Assembly (NCBI GenBank): GCA_030684355.1
Contig: JAUXTN010000231.1
Location: 30,051-94,050, forward strand
Direction: 5' to 3'
Length of the DNA: 64,000 nt
Origin: Pseudomonadota bacterium
Lineage (GTDB): Bacteria > Myxococcota_A > UBA796 > SXON01
A program made the translations under genes and the position numbers. Below are positions 7,704 through 15,906 of the stretch, in pieces; positions within the stretch are counted from its first letter, which is position 1, and each line of letters begins with the position of its first letter. The notes below the pieces were generated by a model. It was not told the DNA's origin, made no database searches, and saw nothing but the letters and a program-made list of their open reading frames with translations.

Positions 7704-9508
7704 CACGCCTCCCGCCGACGCATCTTCTGCATGCCCGCGACCGCCATCCCCGCGAGGAGGCAGGCGCTACCGTTGAGGGTCAGCCAGGTCTTGTCGAAGC
7801 CGAGGGGCATCCACCAGAGGTCCGTCGCGCTGGTGGCCGCCCCGTAGAGCAGGTAGCCGGCGATGCCGCCGCAGAAGCCCAGGATCAGCGGCCCGATGGA
7901 CTTGCTCGGCCCCAGGAGGAAGGCGAAGCCGAGCGGCAGGAGACAGGACTGCCAGAGCGGGAAGCCCGACCAGAAGGGGCCCGGCCACGTGAGGAAGGGC
8001 CGGCCGAGGAGGCCGAGCCACGTGCTCGGGGGCAGGGGCAGGAGCGGGAGGAGGAAGAGCCCGCCGGCGACCGTGGCCCCGAAGAGGAGCGACACCATGC
8101 GGACGCGCCCCGGGAGCCCGCCGAGGAGCCCCAGGCCGAGGGTCAGGAGCCCGCCGACCGCGAAGAGCAGGCCCTGCTTGACGATGAGGAGCTTCCGGAC
8201 CGCCGCGCCGATGTCCAGGCGCCCGGCGCCGAACTTCAGGGGGTCCTCCCGGCCGTCCGCCGTCTGCTTCAGGATGCGCTCGACCTCGTCCGCGCTCTGG
8301 GCGCCCGCGCCGAAGAGCACCGCCGCCGCGCCGGCGACGTGGGGGCTGGCCATCGACGTGCCCTGGAACTCCGCGAACTGCTGGGTGCCGCCCTTCTGGA
8401 TGGTGGCCTGCACGATGCCGCCGCCGGGCACGGTCTTGTCGCCGCCCGGCGCCGCGATCTCGACGCCCTTGCCCCACGAGGAGTACGGCGCCAACGTGTC
8501 GTTCGGGCCCACGGCGGTCACTGCGATGGCCGCGGGTGCGTCCGCCGGGGAGCCGATGCCCTTGCGCCCGGTGTTGCCCGCCGCCGCGACGACGACCACG
8601 CCGGCCTTCCGGGCCTTCTCGACCGCGTTGACGATGACCGCCGAGTGGCCGCCGCCGAGGGAGAGGTTGATGACCTGGGCGCCCTGGTCGACGGCCTCGT
8701 CGATGGCGGAGGCGATCCAGGTCGACATGCCGCCGCCGGAGGCGCCGAGGACCTTCATCGGGAGGATCGTGACGTTGGGCGCGATGCCGGCGGTCCCCAT
8801 GCCGTTGTGCGTGGCCTGGCCGATCGTGCCGGCGACGTGCGTGCCGTGGCCGTTGTCGTCCCGCGTGGTGGCCGCGCCGGGCACGAACGAGCGGCCGGGC
8901 AGGATGCGCTCCTGCGGCAGGTCCGGCAGGGGCGACACGCCGGTGTCGATGACCGCGACGATGACGCCCTGGCCGCCACCCACGCGCCAGCCGACCGGGG
9001 CGCCGATGAGCGGGAAGTTCCACTGGAGGTCGTACATCGGGTCGTTCGGGTAGCCGAACATGCGGGGGGCGGGGTCGGGGCGGTCACCCGTCGCCAGCTC
9101 GGCGGGTTGCTCCGCGGCGTCCCATTCGACCGGCACGGCGCTCTCGAGCTCCGGCGGGATGTCGAACGCCTGCATCTCGAGCACGGGCTCGGCGGCCTCG
9201 ACGTTGGGATCGGCCAGGAACACCGCGAGCGCGGCGGCCGGATTATCGGCGTCCGCCACGAACAGGGCCTCGTCCTCGGAGACGGGCGTGGCGAAGGTGA
9301 GCTTCACGCCGGCGCGGTCTGCGGCGGCGCGCACGTCGGCGAGGTCGACGTCATCGACGAAGTCGACGGCGATCGACGCGGGGGTGGTGCCGGGCTCGGC
9401 GGAGGGCTGGTCCCCCGACTCGGGGGCCGGGCCCTCGGAGGGCGCGACGAGCAGGAGCGCCACGGCGCTCGACAGGACGGCGAGGGGCAACAAGCGGGAA
9501 CGCGACAT
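7703..9508 (-). CDS. Membrane-anchored subtilisin-like serine peptidase (S8)
   Basis: 601 aa. After a signal peptide (SRLLPLAVLSSAVALLLVAP) and a propeptide-like segment (residues about 40-140) comes a canonical S8 domain: Asp188 in AVIDTGV, His221 in NGHGTHVAG, Asn312 in AAAGNTG and Ser385 in GTSMASPHVAG. The last 165 residues carry about five hydrophobic spans (LLFAVGGLLTLGLGLLGG, MVSLLFGATVAGGLFLLPL, IGPLILGFCGGIAGYLL and others), so the catalytic domain is tethered to the cytoplasmic membrane and faces outwards. A polytopic C-terminal anchor is unusual for a subtilase. The next gene overlaps its stop codon. Enzyme class certain; substrate unknown. Confidence 0.9.
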   Translation of the reverse strand: MSRSRLLPLAVLSSAVALLLVAPSEGPAPESGDQPSAEPGTTPASIAVDFVDDVDLADVRAAADRAGVKLTFATPVSEDEALFVADADNPAAALAVFLADPNVEAAEPVLEMQAFDIPPELESAVPVEWDAAEQPAELATGDRPDPAPRMFGYPNDPMYDLQWNFPLIGAPVGWRVGGGQGVIVAVIDTGVSPLPDLPQERILPGRSFVPGAATTRDDNGHGTHVAGTIGQATHNGMGTAGIAPNVTILPMKVLGASGGGMSTWIASAIDEAVDQGAQVINLSLGGGHSAVIVNAVEKARKAGVVVVAAAGNTGRKGIGSPADAPAAIAVTAVGPNDTLAPYSSWGKGVEIAAPGGDKTVPGGGIVQATIQKGGTQQFAEFQGTSMASPHVAGAAAVLFGAGAQSADEVERILKQTADGREDPLKFGAGRLDIGAAVRKLLIVKQGLLFAVGGLLTLGLGLLGGLPGRVRMVSLLFGATVAGGLFLLPLLPLPPSTWLGLLGRPFLTWPGPFWSGFPLWQSCLLPLGFAFLLGPSKSIGPLILGFCGGIAGYLLYGAATSATDLWWMPLGFDKTWLTLNGSACLLAGMAVAGMQKMRRREA

Positions 9509-9530
9509 GCGGGCTCAACGCCTCACTTGC

Positions 9531-10634
9531 TCAACCTATTACACCCCGCGCGCGGAGTTGGCCGATTTCGACGGCGGAGAGGCCGGTTTCACCGAGCACC
9601 TCGTCGGTGTGCTGGCCCAGCCGCGGCGGAGGCCGCAACGAGACGGCCGGCAGGGGAGGGGCGGGGAAGGCCCACGATCCGGTGGTGATCCGCGCCGCGA
9701 GCGGGTGGTCGAGCGAGTCCTGCACGGAGAGTGCGGGGCCGCAGGGCACGCCGGCGGCGGCGAGGCGAGCCTCCCACGCGACGGTGGTGTCGTGGGCGAG
9801 CACGGCGTCGATCGCGGCGTCGAGCCGGTCCCGACTCCCGACCCGGCCCTGGATCGTGGCCCAGGCGGGATCCGCGGGGAGGGCGAGCACCGCGCGGAGC
9901 TTCTCCCACAAGCCGTCGTTCGCGCAGCAGATGGCGAGCCAGCCGTCGGCGCAGCGGTAGAGGTTGTAGGGCGCGATCGAGGGGTGCCGGTTCGACGGCG
10001 GGGGCGGCGCCTGGCCCGCGTTGAGCCACGCCGAGGCGTAGAAGGCGAGCAGGTGGTGCGCCACGTCGATCATCCGGATGTCGACGCGCTTGCCGCGCCC
10101 GGTCTTGCCGCGTTCGAGCAGCGCGAAGAGCACGCCCTGCACCGCGACCTGGGCACTCGCGAGGTCCGCGATGCTCGGCCCCGCCTTCCGCGGCGGCTCC
10201 CCGGTCAGCGCGGCGATGCCGCCGACGCTCTGGACCACGAGGTCGTAGCCGGCCCGATCGGCCCACGCGCCGCCACCGAACGCGCTGATGCCGACGTAGA
10301 TGAGCCCGGGGTTGTCCGCGGCGAGGGCCTCGTAGGAGAGGCCGAGGCGATCCATCACGCCGGGGCGGAAGTTCTCGATCACGACGTCGGCGGTCGCCGC
10401 GAGACGGCGGGCGAGCGCGACGCCGTCCGGCTGCTTCAGGTCGAGGACGACGCTGCGCTTGTTCCGGTTGGTGCAGGCGAAGTAGACGCTCTCCCCCTCG
10501 ACGAGCGGGAGGAACGCGCGGGTCTCGTCGCCGCCCGGGGCCTCGATCTTCACGACATCGAAGCCCTGGTCGCCGAGCACCTGTGTAGCCCACGGGCCGG
10601 CGAGCACGCGGGTGAAGTCGAGGACGCGGTACAT
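9531..10634 (-). CDS. CaiB/BaiF (class III) CoA-transferase
   Basis: 367 aa, full length for the family. Hallmarks are the N-terminal LDFTRVLAGPWATQVLGDQG, the CoA-binding ETRAFLP ... RNKRSVVLDLKQPDG, ENFRPGVMDRLGL, and the catalytic Asp in PSIADLASAQ at the position of Asp169 of formyl-CoA transferase. It transfers CoA between carboxylic acids through aspartyl-CoA intermediates; the acid pair cannot be told from sequence. A small lipoprotein gene lies 6 nt upstream on the same strand. The liu-like cluster starts about 3 kb away, so a role in branched-acid metabolism is possible but not shown. Confidence 0.88.
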   Translation of the reverse strand: MYRVLDFTRVLAGPWATQVLGDQGFDVVKIEAPGGDETRAFLPLVEGESVYFACTNRNKRSVVLDLKQPDGVALARRLAATADVVIENFRPGVMDRLGLSYEALAADNPGLIYVGISAFGGGAWADRAGYDLVVQSVGGIAALTGEPPRKAGPSIADLASAQVAVQGVLFALLERGKTGRGKRVDIRMIDVAHHLLAFYASAWLNAGQAPPPPSNRHPSIAPYNLYRCADGWLAICCANDGLWEKLRAVLALPADPAWATIQGRVGSRDRLDAAIDAVLAHDTTVAWEARLAAAGVPCGPALSVQDSLDHPLAARITTGSWAFPAPPLPAVSLRPPPRLGQHTDEVLGETGLSAVEIGQLRARGVIG

Positions 10635-10640
10635 CCGACC

Positions 10641-11000
10641 CTACGGGCAGGTGACCTGGGCGTCCGCCGGGAGCTCCCGGTTGATCGCCTTCAGCTTGTC
10701 CTCGAGGTCGACCACGTTCTCGCACGTGGCGAGGGTCGCCGGATCGGCGAAGAAGTCCTTCGCCTTCTTGGCCGCGAAGGTGGGGTGCCCGCCGCGGCCG
10801 AGCTCGAGGCACTTGTCCTCGATCCGCGCGCGGTCGATCTCGCCCACGGCCCCGCCGAGGACGCCTCCGCGGGTGCCCTCCGCGGCCGGGCTCCCGCCGT
10901 AGCGGGCGTACAGGGCGTCGAGCGCGGCCCGCCGGTCGCGGCAGACGTTCGTGGCCTGGTTGCCGGGATCGCACGCGAGGACGGTGAGGAGGAGGAGCAT
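10641..11000 (-). CDS. Small lipoprotein, hypothetical
   Basis: 119 aa with a lipoprotein signal MLLLLTVLACDPG (lipobox VLAC). The mature part has three more Cys (VCRDRR, DKCLEL, ATCENV) plus one near the C-terminus (VTCP), spaced as for disulfide pairs, and a helical, charged middle. No known domain. It lacks a Shine-Dalgarno sequence but has a TAGCTC box 6 nt before the ATG, so a leaderless mRNA is likely. The CoA-transferase gene follows after 6 nt, so both may be transcribed together. Divergent from thrS. Confidence 0.65.
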   Translation of the reverse strand: MLLLLTVLACDPGNQATNVCRDRRAALDALYARYGGSPAAEGTRGGVLGGAVGEIDRARIEDKCLELGRGGHPTFAAKKAKDFFADPATLATCENVVDLEDKLKAINRELPADAQVTCP

Positions 11001-11119
11001 CCCGGTGAGCTAACCGTTTCGCCGACGCGGATGCGCGCGGGATTCGGTGGCTGCGGGGCCAGAATCTGTCCGCCCGGATCGGCCGCGCTGAATTAGAGGG
11101 GCGGCCGGAGATCACCACC

Positions 11120-12895
11120 GTGGAAGAGCACGAGAGGGGCCGCGAGGCCTTCGCCAGCGAGGAAGCCTACCGTCTGCACTGCCTGCGCCACTCGACGGCG
11201 CACATCATGGCCGAGGGCATCCGCACGGTGTTCCCCGAGGCGGACTTCGCCATCGGCCCCGCCATCGAGGACGGCTTCTACTACGACGTCGACGTGCCGC
11301 GCCCGATCACCGAGGCCGACCTCGAGAAGATCGAGGAGGCCATGAAGGCCGTCGTGAAGCGGAACAGCCAGTTCGTCCGGAAGGAGCTCACCAAGGAAGA
11401 GGCGGTCGAGTTCTTCAAGGACCAGAAGTACAAGCTCGAGCTCATCGCCGGCTTCGGCGATCCGGTCGTCGGGACCTACGATCAAGGCGGCTTCGTCGAC
11501 ATGTGCCGCGGCCCGCACGTCCTGCGCACCGGCCAGTGCAAGCACTTCAAGCTGATGAAGGTGTCGAGCGCCTATTGGCGTGGGGACACCACTCGGCCCC
11601 AGCTCCAGCGGGTGTACGGCACCGTGTGGCCGACCCGCGAGGCCCTCGACCAGTACCTGTACCGGTTGGAGGAGGCGAAGAAGCGCGACCACCGCAAGGT
11701 CGGCACCGCGATGGGCCTGTTCATGTTCCACGAGTACGCCCCGGGCGCGCCGTTCTGGCTGCCGAAGGGTGAGGTGCTGTACCACACCCTCTCCGAAGCC
11801 ATGCGCAGCGCGCTCCTCGGCGAGGGCTACGTCGCCGTGCGCACCCCCATGCTCTTCGAGAAGAAGCTGTTCGAGACCAGCGGGCACTGGGCGCACTACC
11901 GCGAAAACATGTACCAGTTCCACAAGCACGAAGAGGGCGACGAAGAGGGGGAGGGCCGCATCTACGGCCTGAAGCCGATGAACTGCCCCTCGCACATGCT
12001 CATTTTCGGGTCGACCAAGCGGAGCTACCGCGAGCTCCCGATGCGCATCCACGACCAGGGTGTGCTCCACCGCGATGAGGTTCGCGGCGCGCTCGGCGGC
12101 CTGACGCGCGTGCGCCAGTTCTGCCAGGACGACGCCCATCTCTTCGTGATGGAGGAGCAGATCGAGGCCGAGGTGACCAAGCTCATCGGGCTGGTGAACC
12201 TCGTGTACACCTCCCTCGGCCTCGGCTACCGCCCCAAGCTCTCGACCCGCCCGGTCGACAAGATGGGGGACGACTCGTTGTGGGATCGTGCCGAGGGCGC
12301 GCTCAAGGCGTCGCTCGAGGCCAACTCGCTCGAGTACACCGTCAACGCGGGGGACGGCGCCTTCTACGGCCCGAAGATCGACTTCGACGTGGTCGACGCC
12401 CTGGGCCGCTCCTGGCAGTGCGCCACCATCCAGGTCGACTACCAGATGCCGCTCCGCTTCGAGCTGGCCTACGTGGGGGCGGACAACACCGAGCACACCC
12501 CGGTGGTCATCCACCGCGCGATCTTCGGCTCCTTCGAGCGCTTCATCGGCATCCTCATCGAGCACTTCGCGGGCGCCTTCCCGATGTGGCTCGCGCCCGA
12601 GCAGGTGCGCGTGCTGACGGTGTCGGAGAAGTCCGCGGCGTGGGGCGCCCAGGTGCACGACGCTCTCGCGGCGGCCGGCATCCGGGTCCACTTCGACGAC
12701 AGCGCGGACAAGATCGGCGCCAAGATCCGCGAGGCGCACGGGGCCAAGCCGGTCTACATGTGTGTCATCGGCGAGAAGGAGCAGGACTCCGGAACCGTCT
12801 CGGTGCGCGGCCGCGAAGCCGATCTCGGATCGATGTCCCTGGCGGACTTCGTGGAGCGCTGCCGCGCGGAGGCCGTGCCGCCGTTCGGCAAGTAG
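11120..12895 (+). CDS. thrS: Threonyl-tRNA synthetase lacking the TGS domain
   Basis: 591 aa; charges tRNA-Thr. The GTG start at 11120 follows GGAG. The protein begins directly at the editing domain (LRHSTAHIMAEGIRTVFP with the HxxxH pair, then DMCRGPHVLRTG), so the usual N-terminal TGS domain of about 60 residues is absent. The class II core is complete: LKPMNCPSHMLIF with the zinc Cys, motif 2 LHRDEVRGALGGLTRVRQF, QDDAHLF, and motif 3 region TPVVIHRAIFGSFERFIG. The anticodon-binding domain (VRVLTVSEKSAAWGAQV ...) closes it. In many bacteria thrS precedes infC-rpmI-rplT; here those genes are about 41 kb away. Confidence 0.96.
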   Translation: MEEHERGREAFASEEAYRLHCLRHSTAHIMAEGIRTVFPEADFAIGPAIEDGFYYDVDVPRPITEADLEKIEEAMKAVVKRNSQFVRKELTKEEAVEFFKDQKYKLELIAGFGDPVVGTYDQGGFVDMCRGPHVLRTGQCKHFKLMKVSSAYWRGDTTRPQLQRVYGTVWPTREALDQYLYRLEEAKKRDHRKVGTAMGLFMFHEYAPGAPFWLPKGEVLYHTLSEAMRSALLGEGYVAVRTPMLFEKKLFETSGHWAHYRENMYQFHKHEEGDEEGEGRIYGLKPMNCPSHMLIFGSTKRSYRELPMRIHDQGVLHRDEVRGALGGLTRVRQFCQDDAHLFVMEEQIEAEVTKLIGLVNLVYTSLGLGYRPKLSTRPVDKMGDDSLWDRAEGALKASLEANSLEYTVNAGDGAFYGPKIDFDVVDALGRSWQCATIQVDYQMPLRFELAYVGADNTEHTPVVIHRAIFGSFERFIGILIEHFAGAFPMWLAPEQVRVLTVSEKSAAWGAQVHDALAAAGIRVHFDDSADKIGAKIREAHGAKPVYMCVIGEKEQDSGTVSVRGREADLGSMSLADFVERCRAEAVPPFGK

Positions 12896-12912
12896 CGCCC
12901 GGCGGCGTCGCC

Positions 12913-12973
12913 GCGCGCCGACGTGCCAAACATCCCTGCGCGACGACGTGCCAGCACCGCCGCGCGACGACGT
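12913..12973. repeat. Three imperfect 24-25-nt tandem repeats downstream of thrS
   Basis: A unit beginning GCGCG(C/A)CGACGTGCCA starts at 12913, 12938 and 12962; the third copy is cut short after GCGCGACGACGT. The array lies in the gap after the thrS stop and overlaps no gene. It does not form a strong hairpin, so it is not an obvious terminator. Confidence 0.5.
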
Positions 12974-13093
12974 CGTTACCGGCTGCAATGACTTGAAATG
13001 GATTCCCCGCCGCGTGGTGCCTACGCTGTGCCACGCGCGGGGGTTCAGCTGCGAGGCAGCCCCCCCGCTTGACCTGCGTCCGGGGGGATGTTG

Positions 13094-13456
13094 ATGCGGT
13101 TGCCTGGGGATGTCGCGTGCTTCGTGGAGCTGATCCACGTGACGGTGTTGTCCGTGGTGGACGGGGCGATGCCCGAGCGGCTCGCCTACATCCGCGGCGG
13201 AGACGGCACGGTCGCCTGTACGTCGTCCCCCACGCCGGGATCCGCCTGGATGGTGTCCATCTCCGGCGGCGTGCGGCCGCACCCGCTCGAAGTCGGGGTC
13301 CCCGTGATCGTCCAGGGCGTCCACCGCGTCACCGGAGACCCCTTTTCCGTGCCAACGCGGCTCCTGTGCACCGGCGCGGGGGACGTCGCGCGCTTCGCCG
13401 TCCCGTTCGCCCGCCCGGTCCGCGCGATCCGGGCCTCGGTACCGATGCGCTGGTAG
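13094..13456 (+). CDS. Small hypothetical protein
   Basis: 120 aa from an ATG at 13094, six bases after a GGGGGG run; the ATG at 13088 is too close to it. Codons are strongly G/C-ending, which supports real coding. The sequence is beta-rich and compact (CFVELIHVTVLSVVDGAMP, GSAWMVSISGGVRPHPLEVG, ARFAVPFARPVRAIR), with three Cys and no signal peptide or membrane span. I do not recognise a family. It sits alone between thrS and the carboxylase cluster. Confidence 0.55.
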   Translation: MRLPGDVACFVELIHVTVLSVVDGAMPERLAYIRGGDGTVACTSSPTPGSAWMVSISGGVRPHPLEVGVPVIVQGVHRVTGDPFSVPTRLLCTGAGDVARFAVPFARPVRAIRASVPMRW

Positions 13457-13526
13457 CCCCGCAGGGAAGAACGGCGGGCCCCTCGGGGGGTACCGACCCG
13501 CTGAACTCGCGGGTTAACTTCCCCCG

Positions 13527-15140
13527 ATGCAGGTTCTCCCCACCGAGGTCGATCCGTCCGCGCCCGAATTCGGCGCCAACCGCGCCCACCAGGAGGCCCT
13601 CCTCGCGCGCCTCGCCGAGGAGCTGCGCGTCGCCCGGGACGACCGCTCCAAGAAGGCCCTCGCCCGGCACCGCGAGCAGGGGAAGCTCACCGCCGTGGAG
13701 CGGCTGGAACGCCTGCTCGACCCCGACACGCCGTTCCTGGAGATCGGCGCCCTCGCCGCCCGCGGCCTCTACGACGGCGGCGTGCACAAGGCCGGAAGCC
13801 TCGCGGGCATCGGTGTCATCAACGGGCGCGAGTGTGTCATCAACGCGAACGACGCGATGGTTAAGGGCGGCACGATCTACCCGATGGGGGTGAAGAAGGC
13901 GCTGCGGCTCCAGGCCATCGCGCTGGAGAACCACCTCCCGTTCGTATCGCTCATCGACTCCGGCGGCGCGTTCCTGCCGCTCCAGAGCGAGGTCTTCCCC
14001 GATCTCGACGACGGCGGCCGCATCTTCTACAACCAGGCCGTCATGTCGAAGCTCGGCATCCCGCAGATCACCGCGGTGATGGGGCTCTGCACCGCGGGCG
14101 CGGCCTACATCCCCGCGATGAGCGACGAGGTCGTGCACGTCGCCGGCACCGGGGCCATCTTCCTCGGCGGGCCCCCGCTGGTGAAGGCCGCCACGGGCGA
14201 AGAGGTCACCGCGGAGGACCTCGGCGGTGCCGATGTGCACTGCGCGGTCTCGGGGGTGAGCGACCACTGGGCGAAGGACGACGCCGACGCCATCGCCCAC
14301 GTCCGCGCCATCGTGGCGCGCCTCCCGCCGCCGGATCGTGTCCTCGTGGCGACCCGCTCGCCGCGCCCCCCGCTCTACGACCCCGCCGAATTGCTCGGCA
14401 TCGTGCCGCCCGACCTCTCCACCCCCTGGGATATCCGCGAGCTCATCGCGCGCATCGCGGACGGGAGCGAGTTCGAGCCGTTCAAGGAGCGCTACGGCCC
14501 GACGTTGGTCTGCGGGTGGGCGTACGTCCACGGCTACCTCGTCGGCATCCTGGCCAACAATGGCGTGTTGTTCTCCGAGTGCGCGCTCAAGGCCACCCAA
14601 TTCATCCAGCTCTGCGACAAGCGTGGCATCCCGCTGTTGTTCCTCCAGAACATCGCGGGGTTCATCATCGGGCGCGACTACGAGCGGGGGGGCATCACCA
14701 AGCACGGCCACCAGATGGTCAACGCGGTCTCCACGTGCTCCGTGCCCAAGCTCACGGTGGTGGTCGGCGGCAGCTTCGGGGCGGGCAACTACGCGATGTG
14801 CGGGCGCGCCTATTCGCCGCGCTTCTTGTGGATGTGGCCGGGCGCGCAGATCGGGGTCATGGGCGGCGCCCAGGCGGCGTCGGTGCTCGTGACCGTGCAG
14901 AACGCGCAGCGGGCGCGCGAGGGGCTGCCCCTCATCACGCCGGAGGAGACGGAGATGATCCGCGGCCCGATGGAGGAGGCCGCCCGGAAGGAGGGCGATG
15001 CGTGGTACTCCACCGCGAACCTCTGGGACGACGGCGTCATCGACCCCACCAAGACCCGCGACGTGATCGGCCTCTCCCTCGCCGCCACGCGCAACACGCC
15101 GTGGAAGAACCCGGTCGGGTACGGCACGTTCCGGATGTGA
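13527..15140 (+). CDS. liuB: Methylcrotonyl-CoA carboxylase beta (carboxyltransferase) subunit
   Basis: 537 aa, normal for MCC beta. It transfers the carboxyl group from carboxybiotin to 3-methylcrotonyl-CoA in leucine breakdown. Acyl-CoA carboxylase signatures are visible: LIDSGGAFLPLQSEVFPD, GLCTAGAAYIPAMSDE (first oxyanion region), GGPPLVKAATGEEV, FLQNIAGFIIGRDYERGGI (typical of MCC rather than propionyl-CoA carboxylase) and GGSFGAGNYAMCGRAYSPRF. The ATG is preceded by a TAACTT box at a 6-nt distance and no Shine-Dalgarno, as at the biotin carboxylase gene below, so the two promoters look alike. Genes for the partner subunits and a LiuC-like hydratase follow. Confidence 0.9.
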   Translation: MQVLPTEVDPSAPEFGANRAHQEALLARLAEELRVARDDRSKKALARHREQGKLTAVERLERLLDPDTPFLEIGALAARGLYDGGVHKAGSLAGIGVINGRECVINANDAMVKGGTIYPMGVKKALRLQAIALENHLPFVSLIDSGGAFLPLQSEVFPDLDDGGRIFYNQAVMSKLGIPQITAVMGLCTAGAAYIPAMSDEVVHVAGTGAIFLGGPPLVKAATGEEVTAEDLGGADVHCAVSGVSDHWAKDDADAIAHVRAIVARLPPPDRVLVATRSPRPPLYDPAELLGIVPPDLSTPWDIRELIARIADGSEFEPFKERYGPTLVCGWAYVHGYLVGILANNGVLFSECALKATQFIQLCDKRGIPLLFLQNIAGFIIGRDYERGGITKHGHQMVNAVSTCSVPKLTVVVGGSFGAGNYAMCGRAYSPRFLWMWPGAQIGVMGGAQAASVLVTVQNAQRAREGLPLITPEETEMIRGPMEEAARKEGDAWYSTANLWDDGVIDPTKTRDVIGLSLAATRNTPWKNPVGYGTFRM

Positions 15141-15157
15141 GCGCACACCTGGAGGAA

Positions 15158-15189
15158 GATCGGGGGGGCGGTCGGGCCCCCTCCCGATC
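15158..15189. terminator. Hairpin between convergent genes
   Basis: A GC-rich inverted repeat whose arms read GATCGGG and CCCGATC at the ends, with further G-C pairing inward, lies in the 52-nt gap between the carboxyltransferase stop and the stop of the convergent PEBP gene. It could end transcription from both sides. It has no U tract. Confidence 0.5.
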
Positions 15190-15192
15190 CGC

Positions 15193-15780
15193 CTACTCCG
15201 TCTTCGGCCCGTAGATGTGGCACGTTTCGGCGGTCGCCAACGCCACCTCCGCGGCCTGGCTCTCCACCTGGGTGAAGCGGTCGAGGTCGGTGGGGAGCGC
15301 CTCGGAGAGCGCCCAGACGCGCCAGCGGTACACGTGCGGCTCCGGCGGACACGAGCCGAGGTAGCCTTCGAACCCGAAACCGTTCTCCAGTTGGTAGGCG
15401 TCGCCGGGGAGGTCCGCGACGATGCCCTGGCCGGAGATGCCCGCGCCGAGGCTCCCCACTTCGGCCGGGAGGTTGACGACCGCCCAGTGGTCGAACTCGG
15501 CGGCGTCCGGATCGTCGAGCACGAGCGCGAACGCCACGGTGCCCGCGGGCGCGTTCTCCCAGCGGACCTCCGGGCTGGGGTTCTCGCACTCGTAGGCCAC
15601 CGAGAGCTCCCACGCGCACCGATCCGCGAGGGCGTGGTCGGCGGAGGAGGTGGCGGCAGGAAGCGACATCGCGAAGTCACCGGGGGCGACGTCGGTGTCC
15701 TTGGGGACGTCGGTGTCCTTGGAGGCGGCGGTGTCGTCCGCGGTGGAGGTGCAGGCGGCGAGGAGGGGGAGGAGGACCAT
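15193..15780 (-). CDS. YbhB/YbcL-family (PEBP) lipoprotein
   Basis: 195 aa. A lipoprotein signal (MVLLPLLAACTST, lipobox LAAC) and a Thr/Asp-rich linker (DDTAASKDTDVPKDTDV, with a tandem KDTDV) precede a phosphatidylethanolamine-binding-like domain: SPEVRWENAPAGTVAFALVL, DPDAAEFDHWAVVNLP, and GYLGSCPPEPHVYRWRVWAL with the conserved HxYxW. The bacterial family has no settled biochemical role. A TAGAGC box 6 nt before the ATG replaces a Shine-Dalgarno. It lies on the opposite strand inside the carboxylase cluster and separates the beta subunit gene from the rest. Confidence 0.85.
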   Translation of the reverse strand: MVLLPLLAACTSTADDTAASKDTDVPKDTDVAPGDFAMSLPAATSSADHALADRCAWELSVAYECENPSPEVRWENAPAGTVAFALVLDDPDAAEFDHWAVVNLPAEVGSLGAGISGQGIVADLPGDAYQLENGFGFEGYLGSCPPEPHVYRWRVWALSEALPTDLDRFTQVESQAAEVALATAETCHIYGPKTE

Positions 15781-15906
15781 GCCGACGCTCTAATCGGGCG
15801 CGCGGGCGGCGCCGCCTCCGAGGTGCTCGGAGGCGCACCGGGACCTTGTGGCGCTCACGACCGCGCGTTCCCGGTCGGGGGCGCGCCCCGGGGTTAGCTT
15901 CGCCCG

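Noticed and set aside
11093..13324. 743-aa minus-strand ORF
   Set aside because: Antisense shadow of thrS; His/Val/Glu-rich low-complexity translation with no domain, produced by high-GC codon bias.
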